This document shows positions 18,096 through 28,488 of a DNA stretch of 64,000 nt, piece after piece. Made by a program: the position numbers and the translations under genes. Source of the stretch: Lodderomyces elongisporus (taxonomy: Eukaryota; Ascomycota; Pichiomycetes; Serinales; Debaryomycetaceae); NCBI RefSeq assembly GCF_030384665.1, contig NC_083680.1:1-64000 (forward strand), written 5' to 3'. The number at the start of each line of letters is the position of its first letter. Positions within the stretch are counted from its first letter, which is position 1. Under the pieces are notes generated by a model. That model had not been told where the DNA came from and made no database searches. It saw nothing but the letters and a program-made list of their open reading frames with translations.

Positions 18096-19874
18096 CTAAA
18101 CTGTCTTTTCTCGTTGTGTACCCCATCTATCATAACAATACAAGCCAAGTAGAGTTGTAACTAATCCAAATGATTGCAATGTAGTGAAATTCTTCAACTC
18201 CCAAATGAACGAAATCAAGATGATAAAGATTCTCTTGAGAATATTGGCAATTGAATAGTCAATTGGGGAAAGGAGTCTGAGAATCTGAAATGCCAAGATT
18301 GATTGTGTAAAATGACTAACTCCATTAATCAAAATTAGTCCCAAGATCGAGGTATCGAGTTGCGCAAGTGAAAATTTGGGACTAAACAACTCCGATGTGA
18401 CATAAACTGGGAAAGTAAAGGTAAATCCAACAAGAGAACAGTAAAACAAAATGGTTAAATTGTCCAACTTCTTTTTCTGCTTATTCAAAACAGTTGTAGT
18501 AGGCACTACAGTCGGCTGTTCCTTAGGAGTAGCTAGTTTGTCTTTTGCAAAGATGTTTTGACTAACAAAGATCAACATTGAAATAAAGGCAAATACTAGC
18601 CCTGTCGAATAAGCAGAAGACATAGAATCACCACCGGTGGGAATGATTTTGCTCTTGTTAGATGGCTTATAACATGTCATCATGATCCCAACAACCAATG
18701 GAATCAATGTCAAATATGTTCTCATTTTGTACTCCTTACGGAACATGAACCTAAACACCAAAACGGTCACTATAGGGCTCAATGCTTTGATGGTGTGTAC
18801 TAAAGATACGGGTATAAGAGATGTGGCTTTGTGACTTGTTAAATGGCCAACAAATTGGAAACCACCCATCGGGAGTGTGGCCAGAAGAATCTCTTTTGTA
18901 GGACGAACAAACTGTCTTACTGATTTGCCTGAGGGGAAAATCTCTGAGGGGATGTTTAACCTAAACAATCTTGAAAGCCACAATGCAATTAAGCTTAGAA
19001 TAGCAATAAGCAAAAATTGGATTTCAGTAACCGTTACAGGGTATTTGAAATTGGTCAAGACCAATTTGATGGAGTTTGATGAAATGATTGAACAAAAGTA
19101 CCAGACAAAGCAGAGTGAGCATATCTTGAAATTTATTGGGGGTATCAAGTTGACCAATTTCTGGATGATGTAATTGCCCTTGACTTGGTTAGAGAAACCG
19201 TCATTCAATTTGAGATCTTGTCCGTATTCAAATTCAAAGCCTGGCTGTAACTCGGGAGATGTTGATTCTGAGATAGGAGGTGATAAGGGGAATGCGCCAC
19301 CTGCACCAGTAGCACCAGTAGCACCCGCACCACCAGCAGCACCAGCAGCCGTAGCAGCACCTCCTAGACCCCCTAAACTTCCTAAACTTCCTAAACTTCC
19401 TACTCCGTTTAATCCGCTCACTCCAGCTGCGGTTGGTGGTAATGACGATGACGGAAACTTGCCTGTAGAAAAAAAGGATGGTGAACTATTTAAACTATTT
19501 GAGCCAAAAGTTGGTGCGTTTTCCATTATTGGAGTTGATACAAGCGAGACGGTTGAGCCATGATGGCTTGAGTATGGATTACTCGAGTGTGTAATGTGGT
19601 TAACTTTGGAAAGATTTGATGACGAATAGTTTGGGTTCACTTGGGACGATGAGTATATACTATTGATTTTGCTTTGAGTTAATGTGTTGGATGATGAAGG
19701 TACTCTTTTCTTCTTTGGAGGAGTACTTTGAAGGGAATGAGCATGCGTATGGTTATAGGCATTGTTATAATTATTGTTATAAGTGTTGTTATTAGCATTA
19801 TTGTTGGTGTTGGAAAATAAGCTTTCATTACTTTCCTGTACCTCGTGGTTCAGGTATACGCCATTGGAAGACAT
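18096..19874 (-). CDS. SLY41: SLY41-like triose-phosphate-transporter family membrane protein
   Basis: This 592-residue nucleotide-sugar/triose-phosphate-type transporter resembles Sly41, an ER/Golgi protein first found as a suppressor of Ypt1 loss. The conserved domain starts near residue 245 with about eight to ten hydrophobic helices. It contains FKYPVTVTEIQFLL, GHLTSHKATSLIPVSLVHTI, KALSPIVTVLVFRFMF and SPIDYSIANILKRIFIILIS, all typical of the TPT family. The first 225 residues are low complexity: Asn-rich, then Ser-rich, then GSLGSLGSLGGLGG and an Ala/Gly/Thr stretch, making the protein longer than yeast Sly41 (about 450). Substrate is unknown. It is divergent from the OPT gene across 3 kb. 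Confidence 0.88.
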   Translation of the reverse strand: MSSNGVYLNHEVQESNESLFSNTNNNANNNTYNNNYNNAYNHTHAHSLQSTPPKKKRVPSSSNTLTQSKINSIYSSSQVNPNYSSSNLSKVNHITHSSNPYSSHHGSTVSLVSTPIMENAPTFGSNSLNSSPSFFSTGKFPSSSLPPTAAGVSGLNGVGSLGSLGSLGGLGGAATAAGAAGGAGATGATGAGGAFPLSPPISESTSPELQPGFEFEYGQDLKLNDGFSNQVKGNYIIQKLVNLIPPINFKICSLCFVWYFCSIISSNSIKLVLTNFKYPVTVTEIQFLLIAILSLIALWLSRLFRLNIPSEIFPSGKSVRQFVRPTKEILLATLPMGGFQFVGHLTSHKATSLIPVSLVHTIKALSPIVTVLVFRFMFRKEYKMRTYLTLIPLVVGIMMTCYKPSNKSKIIPTGGDSMSSAYSTGLVFAFISMLIFVSQNIFAKDKLATPKEQPTVVPTTTVLNKQKKKLDNLTILFYCSLVGFTFTFPVYVTSELFSPKFSLAQLDTSILGLILINGVSHFTQSILAFQILRLLSPIDYSIANILKRIFIILISFIWELKNFTTLQSFGLVTTLLGLYCYDRWGTQREKTV

Positions 19875-22849
19875 TGTGTGCGTTTGTTTACCTCAACAAA
19901 ACGAAAGCCTAAATATAGCTTAAGCAAAAAACAAGAATGGAAGAATTTGGAAGGTGAGGAGGTGTTAGAAAGAAAGAACGCAAGTAGAACTAAGTATATC
20001 TGGATTGATGGAGTAGTCTTTTACAGATTGAAAGATCGAGCCAAAACAAAACAAAACAAAACAAAATAGAAACAAAAAGATAAAATTGGTACCTGTCTTT
20101 CTCGATAGCGCCTGGCCATGAGTTTTTCCGAATGTTAGCTTTCTCTCACTTTTTGAATTTTATTTATTTTTTATTTTTTTTATTTTTATTTTTTTTTCGT
20201 TCCTTGTAAAGAAATTTTTTTTATTCCATTGTTAGCGTGTGCTTGTGTGTGTTTCTTCTTCTTCCCGCCCCCTTTTTTGATCAATAAAAAAAATACACAC
20301 AAAATAATGAATAATAATATATATATATATATATATAGATAGATCTATTTAGTTTGTTTTTTGTTAGTTTACTTTTTCTAAATTTAGGGTATCGAGATGG
20401 AACTCTTTTGTTTACATTGAATTTACGGGTCAATCTGTTTACCTTTGACAAAAACAGTGACTACTGAAGTGATTATTTATAACTAAGTTTGTAAATATGA
20501 TGTTACAAGAGTTTTGAGAAGTTTGCTCTTTTTTACGTACTTGTGATGAGTCGAGATTGTCTTTAGAATAGGTCAATACACAGGAGCCATGTAGATTGTA
20601 TTCAAAATATTTCAAGATGACAACTACTGATTTATACCAGAAATAATATACCAAAAGTACTTTGGTATAGAAAAGAAAAGATTGAAGTTTCAATACATTA
20701 AGAGGAGCTAAGCTTGAAAAGGGAGAGACTTTCCACTAAGCTAGAATCTGAAATGATTTGAATAAGCTTACGAGACACATTTGGTTTGCTCCAACCAGTA
20801 CATATAAATATAAGTCATTAACTATAGTGAGCACCACAAACTTGATGAAGATTCCATCCAAACTACAACAAATGCATTCAGTACCACTGCAAATATATGT
20901 GACACTTGTAATTGTCGTTGAAACCTGGTTGCAAAACAGTAGTAAGCACACAGGAAGAACTATAGACAAGCTAAACTCAAAAAATGTATGTAGCGCTCCA
21001 CAAGTCACGTGACCATATTCCAAGGCTAAAGACGGTTGGTTCCAAAAGAATTCCTATTGCTAATTTTAATTTACTGTTCATTTCTTCCTCTTCATCATCA
21101 TCATCTTCTACTATTTCTATTTCTGTCAATTTGTAGCCGAGGATAAAATTTGACCTGCTCAATGCTTTATACCAAGCTTGTAGATAAGCAAAAATTGAGG
21201 AAACTTATGAAACATTTGATAAAGTTTTCAAGTATTGTTCACTGCAAGTTCCATATACCACACCCGCACTTATGTACGGCTTCAAAACCAAAAAATGTAT
21301 AAAACTGTTGGGATTTTATGATTGACTTTAACTCTACATTTAACAAATATCCATAATTTACTTATACTTATCTCATTATCCCCAAGACATTCATACAAAA
21401 GGCTCGTGCCGTTTACGAAAATGGAAATTGATTGAGAAAAAAGATTTAGGAAATGAATTTTAAATTGGAAATTTATCTGTGGTGGCTCTCTCATATTTCT
21501 TCTTCCTTTTCCTTTTTGTCCGTTCTTTATTTTTTGATTCACACTCTGTTATCATTGATTAATTAATTAAGTGAGACATCTTTTTTTTTCACTCACCTAC
21601 AGGGAAGGTCCGCTCACAATTATTTCCGTCAAGACTGTGGAGTCACTCCTTTCAAAGCAAAAAAATCATTGACAAATAAAGAGCTTTTTTCGAGCCTTGC
21701 CATTGTTTCCGACAAAATTTTGAACCGCCGGCGTGTTGTACTACTAAACTACTGTTAAGTTACCTTGACATCGCACTGTCATGCATTATCTATGACACAA
21801 GAAGAAGAAAAAAGAAAAAGAAAAAGGAAAAGGAAGAAGAAAATAGAGCAGCTTATCTACGAACTTGACAGCTTTCGTAAACCAAAATAAGAAGCATCAC
21901 TGGCACCTTCCTGATTTGCGCTCCAAATCTAAAATAATATTGACACATTATTAACCCTAACCAGTATCAAAGAATGCAAGCATACAACACATGTGAAGAC
22001 TCAAGGTTGTAAAATTTTATAAAATAAAGAAAGTTCCAATATATGCAAATTCATTTTTACTTTTCATGACAAGTTTCTAATTTAGGGATATGTCTATCAT
22101 AATCCCCTTATTGTTTATCCATGAGATGGTTATACCATTGATTAATTCTTTCTCCTACTCTTTGTTTGGTTATTGTGCTTTTCTTTTTGTTCTTTTCTTT
22201 GTTTTTTTTTAGATTTCGGCTCTGAAATAATAGTAACAATAAGAAGAATTCATACGTTTCTGACGCTTTTGGGAGGGTAACCAAATTAGTGCCGTACACA
22301 GTTCATTAATTCATCGGTACCAAATTTAATTGATTGCTAAAGCACCACATCTGATTGGTTTGAAATTCTTTTAAAAAGAAAATAAAAAAGCAGTCACTGG
22401 TAATGCAATTGTAAAGCCATAGTTGACTTTTCAACTTTATAGTTTTAAAATTACCTTGTAAAAGTTATCAAACAAACAGAAAATTGTGGTGGGATTTCAA
22501 CCAAGATTGATAATCGTTATCAATTGCTCTAGTGTGTGGCAGATAATATCATTATCATTCATATTCCACTGATGATTGCACACGTTGCACTGATTATGTG
22601 GCATATGATATTAGCAAGTCCATATTTTGCAATAACATCAAGGGGTGGAGGTGATACACGGTAAAGCAGCATTCTTATTTTCTATATTAAGCATCATTGA
22701 TCCTCCTCCCTGCCAAGCCTGTCGAATATATTTCTTGGAATATCATAATACCTCTTGCTTCATTTTCTATTTCTTTTTCTTGCGTTTGTTTTCTATTCTT
22801 CTATTGCACTAAACTCTCTCCCCACATCAAAACAACAATTTAAATAATT
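19875..22849. other. 3-kb gene-free divergent region between SLY41 and OPT genes
   Basis: This is a long divergent intergenic region. A 10-bp palindrome gtcacgtgac (CACGTG core) lies at 21004-21013, an AT tract near 20310-20335 and a purine-rich stretch near 21797-21842. A 32-codon Lys/Arg/Glu-rich frame at 21791-21889 is compositional. Small open frames near 20.4-21.2 kb occur on both strands and show no recognisable protein. No tRNA or snoRNA signature was identified by eye. Confidence 0.55.
21004..21013. promoter_or_regulatory. CACGTG E-box palindrome
   Basis: The perfect palindrome gtcacgtgac is a candidate site for a Cbf1/Tye7-type bHLH factor. It sits midway in the SLY41/OPT divergent region; function is inferred only. 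Confidence 0.4.
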
Positions 22850-25753
22850 ATGTCCACGGAAAAAGAAAATAGAGGAACAATCCACGTTACAAGCATAACA
22901 AGTGCCACTAGTCATTTAGACATACAGGACCACGAAGTTAATTTGAATGCACTCGACTCAAACCCGTTATCAATCGGTGATGTAGGAACATCATTGACTG
23001 ATACACAAAAAGATTTTGTGTTGCGCCGGTTGCACTTTGATGCCCTAGTATCATTTGAAGTTTTACCACCACAAGCAACATTTATATTTGAAAAAATTGA
23101 ACAGATGCCAGTCGATGAGGCAGTGAGAATATTGCGCAAAGCAGTTAAAGAACATGAAGACGATGTCAATATATTCGATCAAGATGTTGAATTATGGAGA
23201 CGTTTGGTAAATTACCATGGACCACAAAGAGATGATCATGGTGGTGGTGATGCCAGTGATGACGACAATGAAAGCGGAAGCATAAACGCAAATAGGTTTG
23301 GACTTTACAGAACAAAAGAGCAACAAGGTGGCATTGTTGAAAAAATTGGGTCCATTTTCCATACTGTGAAGGAAGTTGATGAAAAACAAACTAGCACTGG
23401 TGGTTATGATGGTGGTCATGACATCAACGACAGTAGCGATTCATCCGATCCAAATTCTGAAATTGGCAAAGAGGATCAGAAACATGGCGCTGATTATTAC
23501 AATATCGTTGATTGGGATTTGCAAGTCAGGTTAGAAGCTGTCATTGTTGCGTATTGGTCTCCTTACCCTCAAGTCAGGGCTGTTACTGACCCGTTTGATG
23601 ATCCAACCTTACCAGTTGAAACTATCCGTGTGTATGTCATATCAATCATCTGGATGGGTATTGGGGCTGTCATTAACCAGTTCTTTACCGAGCGTTATCC
23701 TTCAATTGGTCTTGGAATGTCTGTGGTGAGTATCTTTCTTTATCTCAGCGGTCGTCTTTACGAATACATTATTCCCAAATGGAAGTTTAACCTTTTTGGC
23801 TTGAGTGTTGACTTGAACCCTGGACCATACTCTTATAAGGAACAAATGCTTGCAACAATCATGTGCGGTGTCTCATCAGGAACTTCTTACGTCAGTACTA
23901 ATATATTGATGCAAAAATCGGAAATGTTTTATGGAAACCAATGGGTCGATTTTGGCTATATGTTTTTGCTTACCGCCAGTTCCCAGTTGATGGGGTTTGG
24001 ACTATGTTTCATGATGAGAAAATTTGCCGTTATCCCCGTCAAAGCAGTTTGGAACCAATATTTACCTGGCCTTAAATTGAACCGTGTGTTGTGCTCACCA
24101 GAAAAGAAAACAGTTGTGAATGGATGGAAGATCTCGGGTTTCAACTTGTTCTTCATCACATTTGGTATAAGCTTCCTTTACTTTTGGATCCCGGGCTATC
24201 TTTTCCAAGCACTTTCTCAATTCAATTGGATGACGTGGATCGCACCAGATAACATGAACCTAGCTATTGCCACTGGGTCGTTTGGCGGATTAGGCATTAA
24301 TCCCATCCCTAGTTTTGATTTCAACGTTATTGGGACAGCAGGTTTCTATTATCCATTTTATTCCTCATTGATTTCATATTTGGGAGCATTTGTTTCCCTT
24401 TTTGCCGTTGTTGGACTCTATTGCAGCAATTACTATAATACAGCCTACATTCCCATCAATAGCAACTACTTGTACACCAATGAAGGCCACATGTACAGTG
24501 TTACAGATTTGGTCAATAAAGACAGTTTATTTGATAATGAAAAGTATCAAAAGATTGGTCCACCATTCTATTCTGCCGCTAACTTGGTCAATTATGGCAC
24601 TTTTTTCGCACTATATCCATTCCATTTTGTTTATGAAGTTGGCACAAACTATAGATTCATGTGGGATGCATTGAAATCCATGTGTCTCAGTATTCGTCAT
24701 CGCAATAGATCCATCTACGATGGTGAGACTGATCCACACTCAATAATGATGAGGGCATACCCCGAAGTGCCTGACTGGGCTTATATATCTATCTTGGTCA
24801 TATCCCTTGTGTTGGCGATATTGTGTGTCAAAGTATACCCTGCAGAAGTGCCTGTATGGGGTATTTTTTTCGCCTTGGGAATAAACTTTGTCTTTTTGAT
24901 TCCTTTAACCACTGTTGCAGCAAGAACTGGGTTTAGTTTCGGCTTGAACGTGTTGGTCGAGTTGATTATGGGTTATGCCGTACCAGGAAACGGTTTGGCA
25001 CTTTCGTTTGTCAAGGCTTTAGGTTACAACATTGATGGACAAGCTCAGAATTGGATCAACGACTTGAAGCAGGGTCATTATGCAAAGATACCACCAAGAG
25101 CAATGTTTAGGGTCCAGTTATTATCCGTTGTTCTCACCATGTTCATTCAATTGGGTATATTGCTGTACCAAATCAATGGCATCCCCGACTATTGTAGTCC
25201 CACCAACCCTCAAAAGTTCTTTTGCTATGGAACCACTACATTTTACAATGCATCTATACTTTGGGGTGTCATTGGCCCCAAAAGGGTATTTGGCGGGCTT
25301 TATCCAATGTTGAAATGGTGCTTCCTTATTGGCTTTGTTGGTGGTATTGTTTGCGTTGCTTTCAAGAAGCTTGCGCCAAGAAAGTATACCAAATACTTTG
25401 AGCCCAGTATTTTCCTTGCTGGTTTCATGTCGTGGGCAGCAAACAATCTTTCCTACTCCACTGGCGGGTTATACCTAGGCTTTGCATTCATGCACTATGT
25501 TAAGCACAAGTATGAGGCATGGTGGCAAAAGTATAGTTACTTGCTTGGCTCGGGGATCGATGCTGGTATTGCATTTGCTGGGATAATTATATTCTTTGCC
25601 GTCCAGTATCACGAGGTAGATGTTAATTGGTGGGGCAATAACGTCCCATACGAAGGTTGGGATTACCAGTTGAGGTATGCTGGCTCTAAATTGAACGCTA
25701 CTCTCGATGCACCAGATGGGTATTTCGGACCAAGAAAAGGTCACTATCCATAA
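22850..25753 (+). CDS. OPT2-like oligopeptide transporter
   Basis: This 967-residue OPT-family protein is predicted to be a proton-coupled transporter of small peptides or glutathione; Opt2 relatives also affect lipid asymmetry and vacuole/peroxisome biology. A 215-residue hydrophilic N-terminus precedes YWSPYPQVRAVTDPFDDPTL, which contains the OPT signature SPYPEVRAVTDPxDDP. About 14-16 hydrophobic helices follow. DLNPGPYSYKEQ, WNQYLPGLKLNRVL, PFYSAANLVNYGTFFALYPF and NGLALSFVKALGYNIDGQAQ are family-typical, as is the late YLGFAFMHYVKHKYEAWWQKY. CTG-clade yeasts carry many OPT genes, so the exact orthologue is not assigned. ATG 22850 is the first in frame. Confidence 0.92.
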   Translation: MSTEKENRGTIHVTSITSATSHLDIQDHEVNLNALDSNPLSIGDVGTSLTDTQKDFVLRRLHFDALVSFEVLPPQATFIFEKIEQMPVDEAVRILRKAVKEHEDDVNIFDQDVELWRRLVNYHGPQRDDHGGGDASDDDNESGSINANRFGLYRTKEQQGGIVEKIGSIFHTVKEVDEKQTSTGGYDGGHDINDSSDSSDPNSEIGKEDQKHGADYYNIVDWDLQVRLEAVIVAYWSPYPQVRAVTDPFDDPTLPVETIRVYVISIIWMGIGAVINQFFTERYPSIGLGMSVVSIFLYLSGRLYEYIIPKWKFNLFGLSVDLNPGPYSYKEQMLATIMCGVSSGTSYVSTNILMQKSEMFYGNQWVDFGYMFLLTASSQLMGFGLCFMMRKFAVIPVKAVWNQYLPGLKLNRVLCSPEKKTVVNGWKISGFNLFFITFGISFLYFWIPGYLFQALSQFNWMTWIAPDNMNLAIATGSFGGLGINPIPSFDFNVIGTAGFYYPFYSSLISYLGAFVSLFAVVGLYCSNYYNTAYIPINSNYLYTNEGHMYSVTDLVNKDSLFDNEKYQKIGPPFYSAANLVNYGTFFALYPFHFVYEVGTNYRFMWDALKSMCLSIRHRNRSIYDGETDPHSIMMRAYPEVPDWAYISILVISLVLAILCVKVYPAEVPVWGIFFALGINFVFLIPLTTVAARTGFSFGLNVLVELIMGYAVPGNGLALSFVKALGYNIDGQAQNWINDLKQGHYAKIPPRAMFRVQLLSVVLTMFIQLGILLYQINGIPDYCSPTNPQKFFCYGTTTFYNASILWGVIGPKRVFGGLYPMLKWCFLIGFVGGIVCVAFKKLAPRKYTKYFEPSIFLAGFMSWAANNLSYSTGGLYLGFAFMHYVKHKYEAWWQKYSYLLGSGIDAGIAFAGIIIFFAVQYHEVDVNWWGNNVPYEGWDYQLRYAGSKLNATLDAPDGYFGPRKGHYP

Positions 25754-26472
25754 TGCTTGAGAGTATGGAGTTCTTAACTTGAGTAATGTGTGGAAGTAAT
25801 TCGAACTGGAGTGTAGTATTGTGTTTATGCCTGGTACTTGTTGCTAGTTATTTTTTCTTCTTATGGTGAGTAGTAGTAGTAGTGAGATGTTGTCGCGTCT
25901 CGTTTCACTTGTCGTGTCGCATGTTTTTCCAATTCTGTGTTTATCGTTAAATGTCAATTTTTATTATTATTATTATATCTTGGAAACTATTATATTTTTC
26001 TTGTCCGTTATCTCTCTGCTTCTGAATCCCTCGACCTCCAGTCAACATTCGTAGACCCACCACAACCTCTTAAAACCAAACTCTGGAAAATACATTTGAT
26101 ACTACAATCAAAGAAAAAAAGCAAACTCCATTTTCCATCCTTTTTTTTTTGTACATAGTTCCAATTCAATTGGCGAAGGTAATCGAAAAGTATCTAATTT
26201 GGATCAAAATACAGAGCGACACATATTAAAAAAAATTGGCTCTGTTTCCTTTAAATCTACAACAATCAACAATCGTTAACCCCTCAATTTTTTTTTTATT
26301 TTTTTATTTTTTTTTTTGTTTCTTGTTCCTTGTTTTTTTTTGACTTTTATGAGAAACCACTAACCAATTAAGTAAATAAATACATAAACAATTAAATACA
26401 ACCATACACACACGCTTTAGCACCCACAAAGACACCAATAGATAAAATAACAACTTCCAAACACATGCCTCG
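25754..26472. other. OPT/NHX1 intergenic region
   Basis: This 719-bp spacer lies between tandem + strand genes. It has a T-rich block (about 26285-26340) followed by an A-rich, pyrimidine-poor leader leading into NHX1. The last eight bases contain the start of an upstream ORF described separately. Confidence 0.6.
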
Positions 26473-26500
26473 ATGTCTAGTTTGGCAATTTACACATTAA
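26465..26500 (+). promoter_or_regulatory. Short upstream ORF overlapping the NHX1 start
   Basis: An ATG at 26465, eight bases before the NHX1 ATG and in a different frame, opens a reading frame of 11 sense codons that ends at TAA 26498-26500, inside NHX1. A scanning ribosome meets it first; translating it would bypass the NHX1 start, so it could lower NHX1 expression unless leaky scanning is efficient. Confidence 0.6.
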
Positions 26501-28371
26501 AGCATTTGATCAAGCGAGCCGTGTCGGACGACTTGGACGATTCGCCGGACTTGCCAACTCCCGGTGATGACAACTTAGAAGATTCCAACCCAGTCGAAAA
26601 TGAGATATTCTCCTCATGGGCATTATTCATCTTGATTTTCTTGCTCATGAGTGCATTGTGGGCATCTTATTTCTTGCAACAAAGAAGAATCAAGGCCATT
26701 CATGAGACTGTATTGTCTATTTTCTGTGGAATGATTGTTGGCTTGATCATACGATTGGCACCTGGTCATTATGTCCAAGATGCAGTGAAATTCAACCCTG
26801 GCTATTTCTTCAACATCCTTTTACCGCCCATTATCTTAAATAGTGGATATGAGCTACATCAGGCGAATTTCTTTAGAAATATTGGAAGTATCCTTACATT
26901 TGCAATTCCAGGTACCTTTATATCCTCATTAGTGGTGGGTATCATTGTGTACATTTGGACTAAATTAGGGTTGGACAATGTCAACTTGGAGTTTGTTGAT
27001 GCCTTGGCAGTTGGAGCTACATTATCGGCTACAGACCCTGTGACAATCTTGTCCATTTTCAATGCATACAAAGTGGACCCTAAATTGTATACAATTATTT
27101 TTGGTGAATCATTACTCAATGACGCTATTTCCATTGTCATGTTTGAAACTTGTCAAAAGTTTCATGGACAACCCGTTAGATTCTCGTCGTTTTTTGAAGG
27201 TATTGGATTATTCTTGATGACATTTACCATTTCAACAATTATTGGTATTTTCATTGGTGTTTTGGTTGCATTGATATTGAAACACTCGCACATTAGAAGA
27301 TATCCACAGATTGAAACATGTTTGGTGTTGCTATTTGCATACCAGTCCTATTTCTTTTCCAATGGTGCTCACATGTCTGGTATTGTGTCATTATTATTCT
27401 GCGGAATCACCCTCAAACACTATGCTTACTACAATATGTCAAGAAGAACACAGATTGCTACGAAGTACGTGTTCCAACTTCTTGCACAATTATCAGAAAA
27501 CTTTATCTTTATTTATCTTGGACTTTCATTATTCACTGAGGTTGAACTTGTGTTTAAACCATTATTGATCATTGTTGCATTCATCTCCATATGTGTTGCT
27601 AGGTGGTCAGCAGTGTTCCCGCTTTCTAGGTTCCTCAACTTTGTTTACCGTGCAAGACTCGAAAAGTATAGCGGTATTGTCAATTCACCAGGCGGATTAG
27701 GATTGAGTGTGCCCGACGAGATCAGCCACTCGTATCAGATGATGATCTTTTGGGCCGGTCTTCGTGGTGCTGTTGGTGTGGCATTGGCGATGGGGTTCAA
27801 GGGTGAAGCCAAGTGGACTTTATTGGCCACAGTCTTGGTTGTTGTGGTTCTTACAGTGATTTTGTTTGGTGGAACTACCGCGTCAATGTTGGAAATCCTT
27901 GGTATCAAGATTGGATGTGTTGACGAGAGCGCAGAGTCTGATGATGAGTTTGACATTGAAGCACCTAGATTGTCGCATTTGCCTCCACAGACAATGGGAA
28001 GTCGAAGGTTTGCCAAGTCGCCAAAAATCAATCCGTTTAAAGATAACATTGCGTCGAGTACCAATTCTTCTGTTAATAATCTTCTTGACGCAGACTCTGA
28101 TCCAAATATTGGAGCTGAAGCAGACGACGAAGTTGAAGGAGCATTTGCAAGTGATGTGGATGAAATGCTGGATGTACCAGCATCATCAAGAAATAGCTAT
28201 GCTAACGCAAACAATGATAGAGGTGTACTCGGTGCAATTCTCAGTGCCGAAGAGCATGCCAAGTGGTTTACAAGATTTGACGAAGAGGTTCTTAAGCCGG
28301 TATTGTTGGATACATTACCCAATACGCAAAATGGTAATTCAAATAACCCCAATGGAATGAGAAGAGATTAA
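26473..28371 (+). CDS. NHX1: NHX1, endosomal Na+(K+)/H+ exchanger
   Basis: This 632-residue CPA1-family exchanger of late endosomes/vacuoles regulates lumenal pH, salt tolerance and trafficking. Features include the amiloride-site segment FFNILLPPIILNSGYEL, SATDPVTILSIF, the transport-site motif GESLLNDAIS with the Asn-Asp pair, and FWAGLRGAVGVALAMG late in the membrane domain. About twelve helices span residues 48-470; the C-terminal 150 residues are hydrophilic and acidic. The N-terminus (MSSLAIYTLKHLIKRAVSDD) may hold a cleaved or re-entrant segment. Its start codon is overlapped by a short upstream ORF. The 3' end is 117 bp from that of convergent NDC1. Confidence 0.95.
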   Translation: MSSLAIYTLKHLIKRAVSDDLDDSPDLPTPGDDNLEDSNPVENEIFSSWALFILIFLLMSALWASYFLQQRRIKAIHETVLSIFCGMIVGLIIRLAPGHYVQDAVKFNPGYFFNILLPPIILNSGYELHQANFFRNIGSILTFAIPGTFISSLVVGIIVYIWTKLGLDNVNLEFVDALAVGATLSATDPVTILSIFNAYKVDPKLYTIIFGESLLNDAISIVMFETCQKFHGQPVRFSSFFEGIGLFLMTFTISTIIGIFIGVLVALILKHSHIRRYPQIETCLVLLFAYQSYFFSNGAHMSGIVSLLFCGITLKHYAYYNMSRRTQIATKYVFQLLAQLSENFIFIYLGLSLFTEVELVFKPLLIIVAFISICVARWSAVFPLSRFLNFVYRARLEKYSGIVNSPGGLGLSVPDEISHSYQMMIFWAGLRGAVGVALAMGFKGEAKWTLLATVLVVVVLTVILFGGTTASMLEILGIKIGCVDESAESDDEFDIEAPRLSHLPPQTMGSRRFAKSPKINPFKDNIASSTNSSVNNLLDADSDPNIGAEADDEVEGAFASDVDEMLDVPASSRNSYANANNDRGVLGAILSAEEHAKWFTRFDEEVLKPVLLDTLPNTQNGNSNNPNGMRRD

Positions 28372-28488
28372 CTAGAGTGAGTTTGTGAAAGAGAGAGTGT
28401 GTGTGAAAGAGGAATGGGTCGATACGAAAAAAAAAAAAAACAAATGCGAATATTTTAATTCAAGTTTATAGATTCATAACTACTTATT

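Noticed and set aside
21791..21889. 32-codon Lys/Arg/Glu frame
   Set aside because: It derives from a purine-rich tract; the last codons are not enough to claim a peptide gene.
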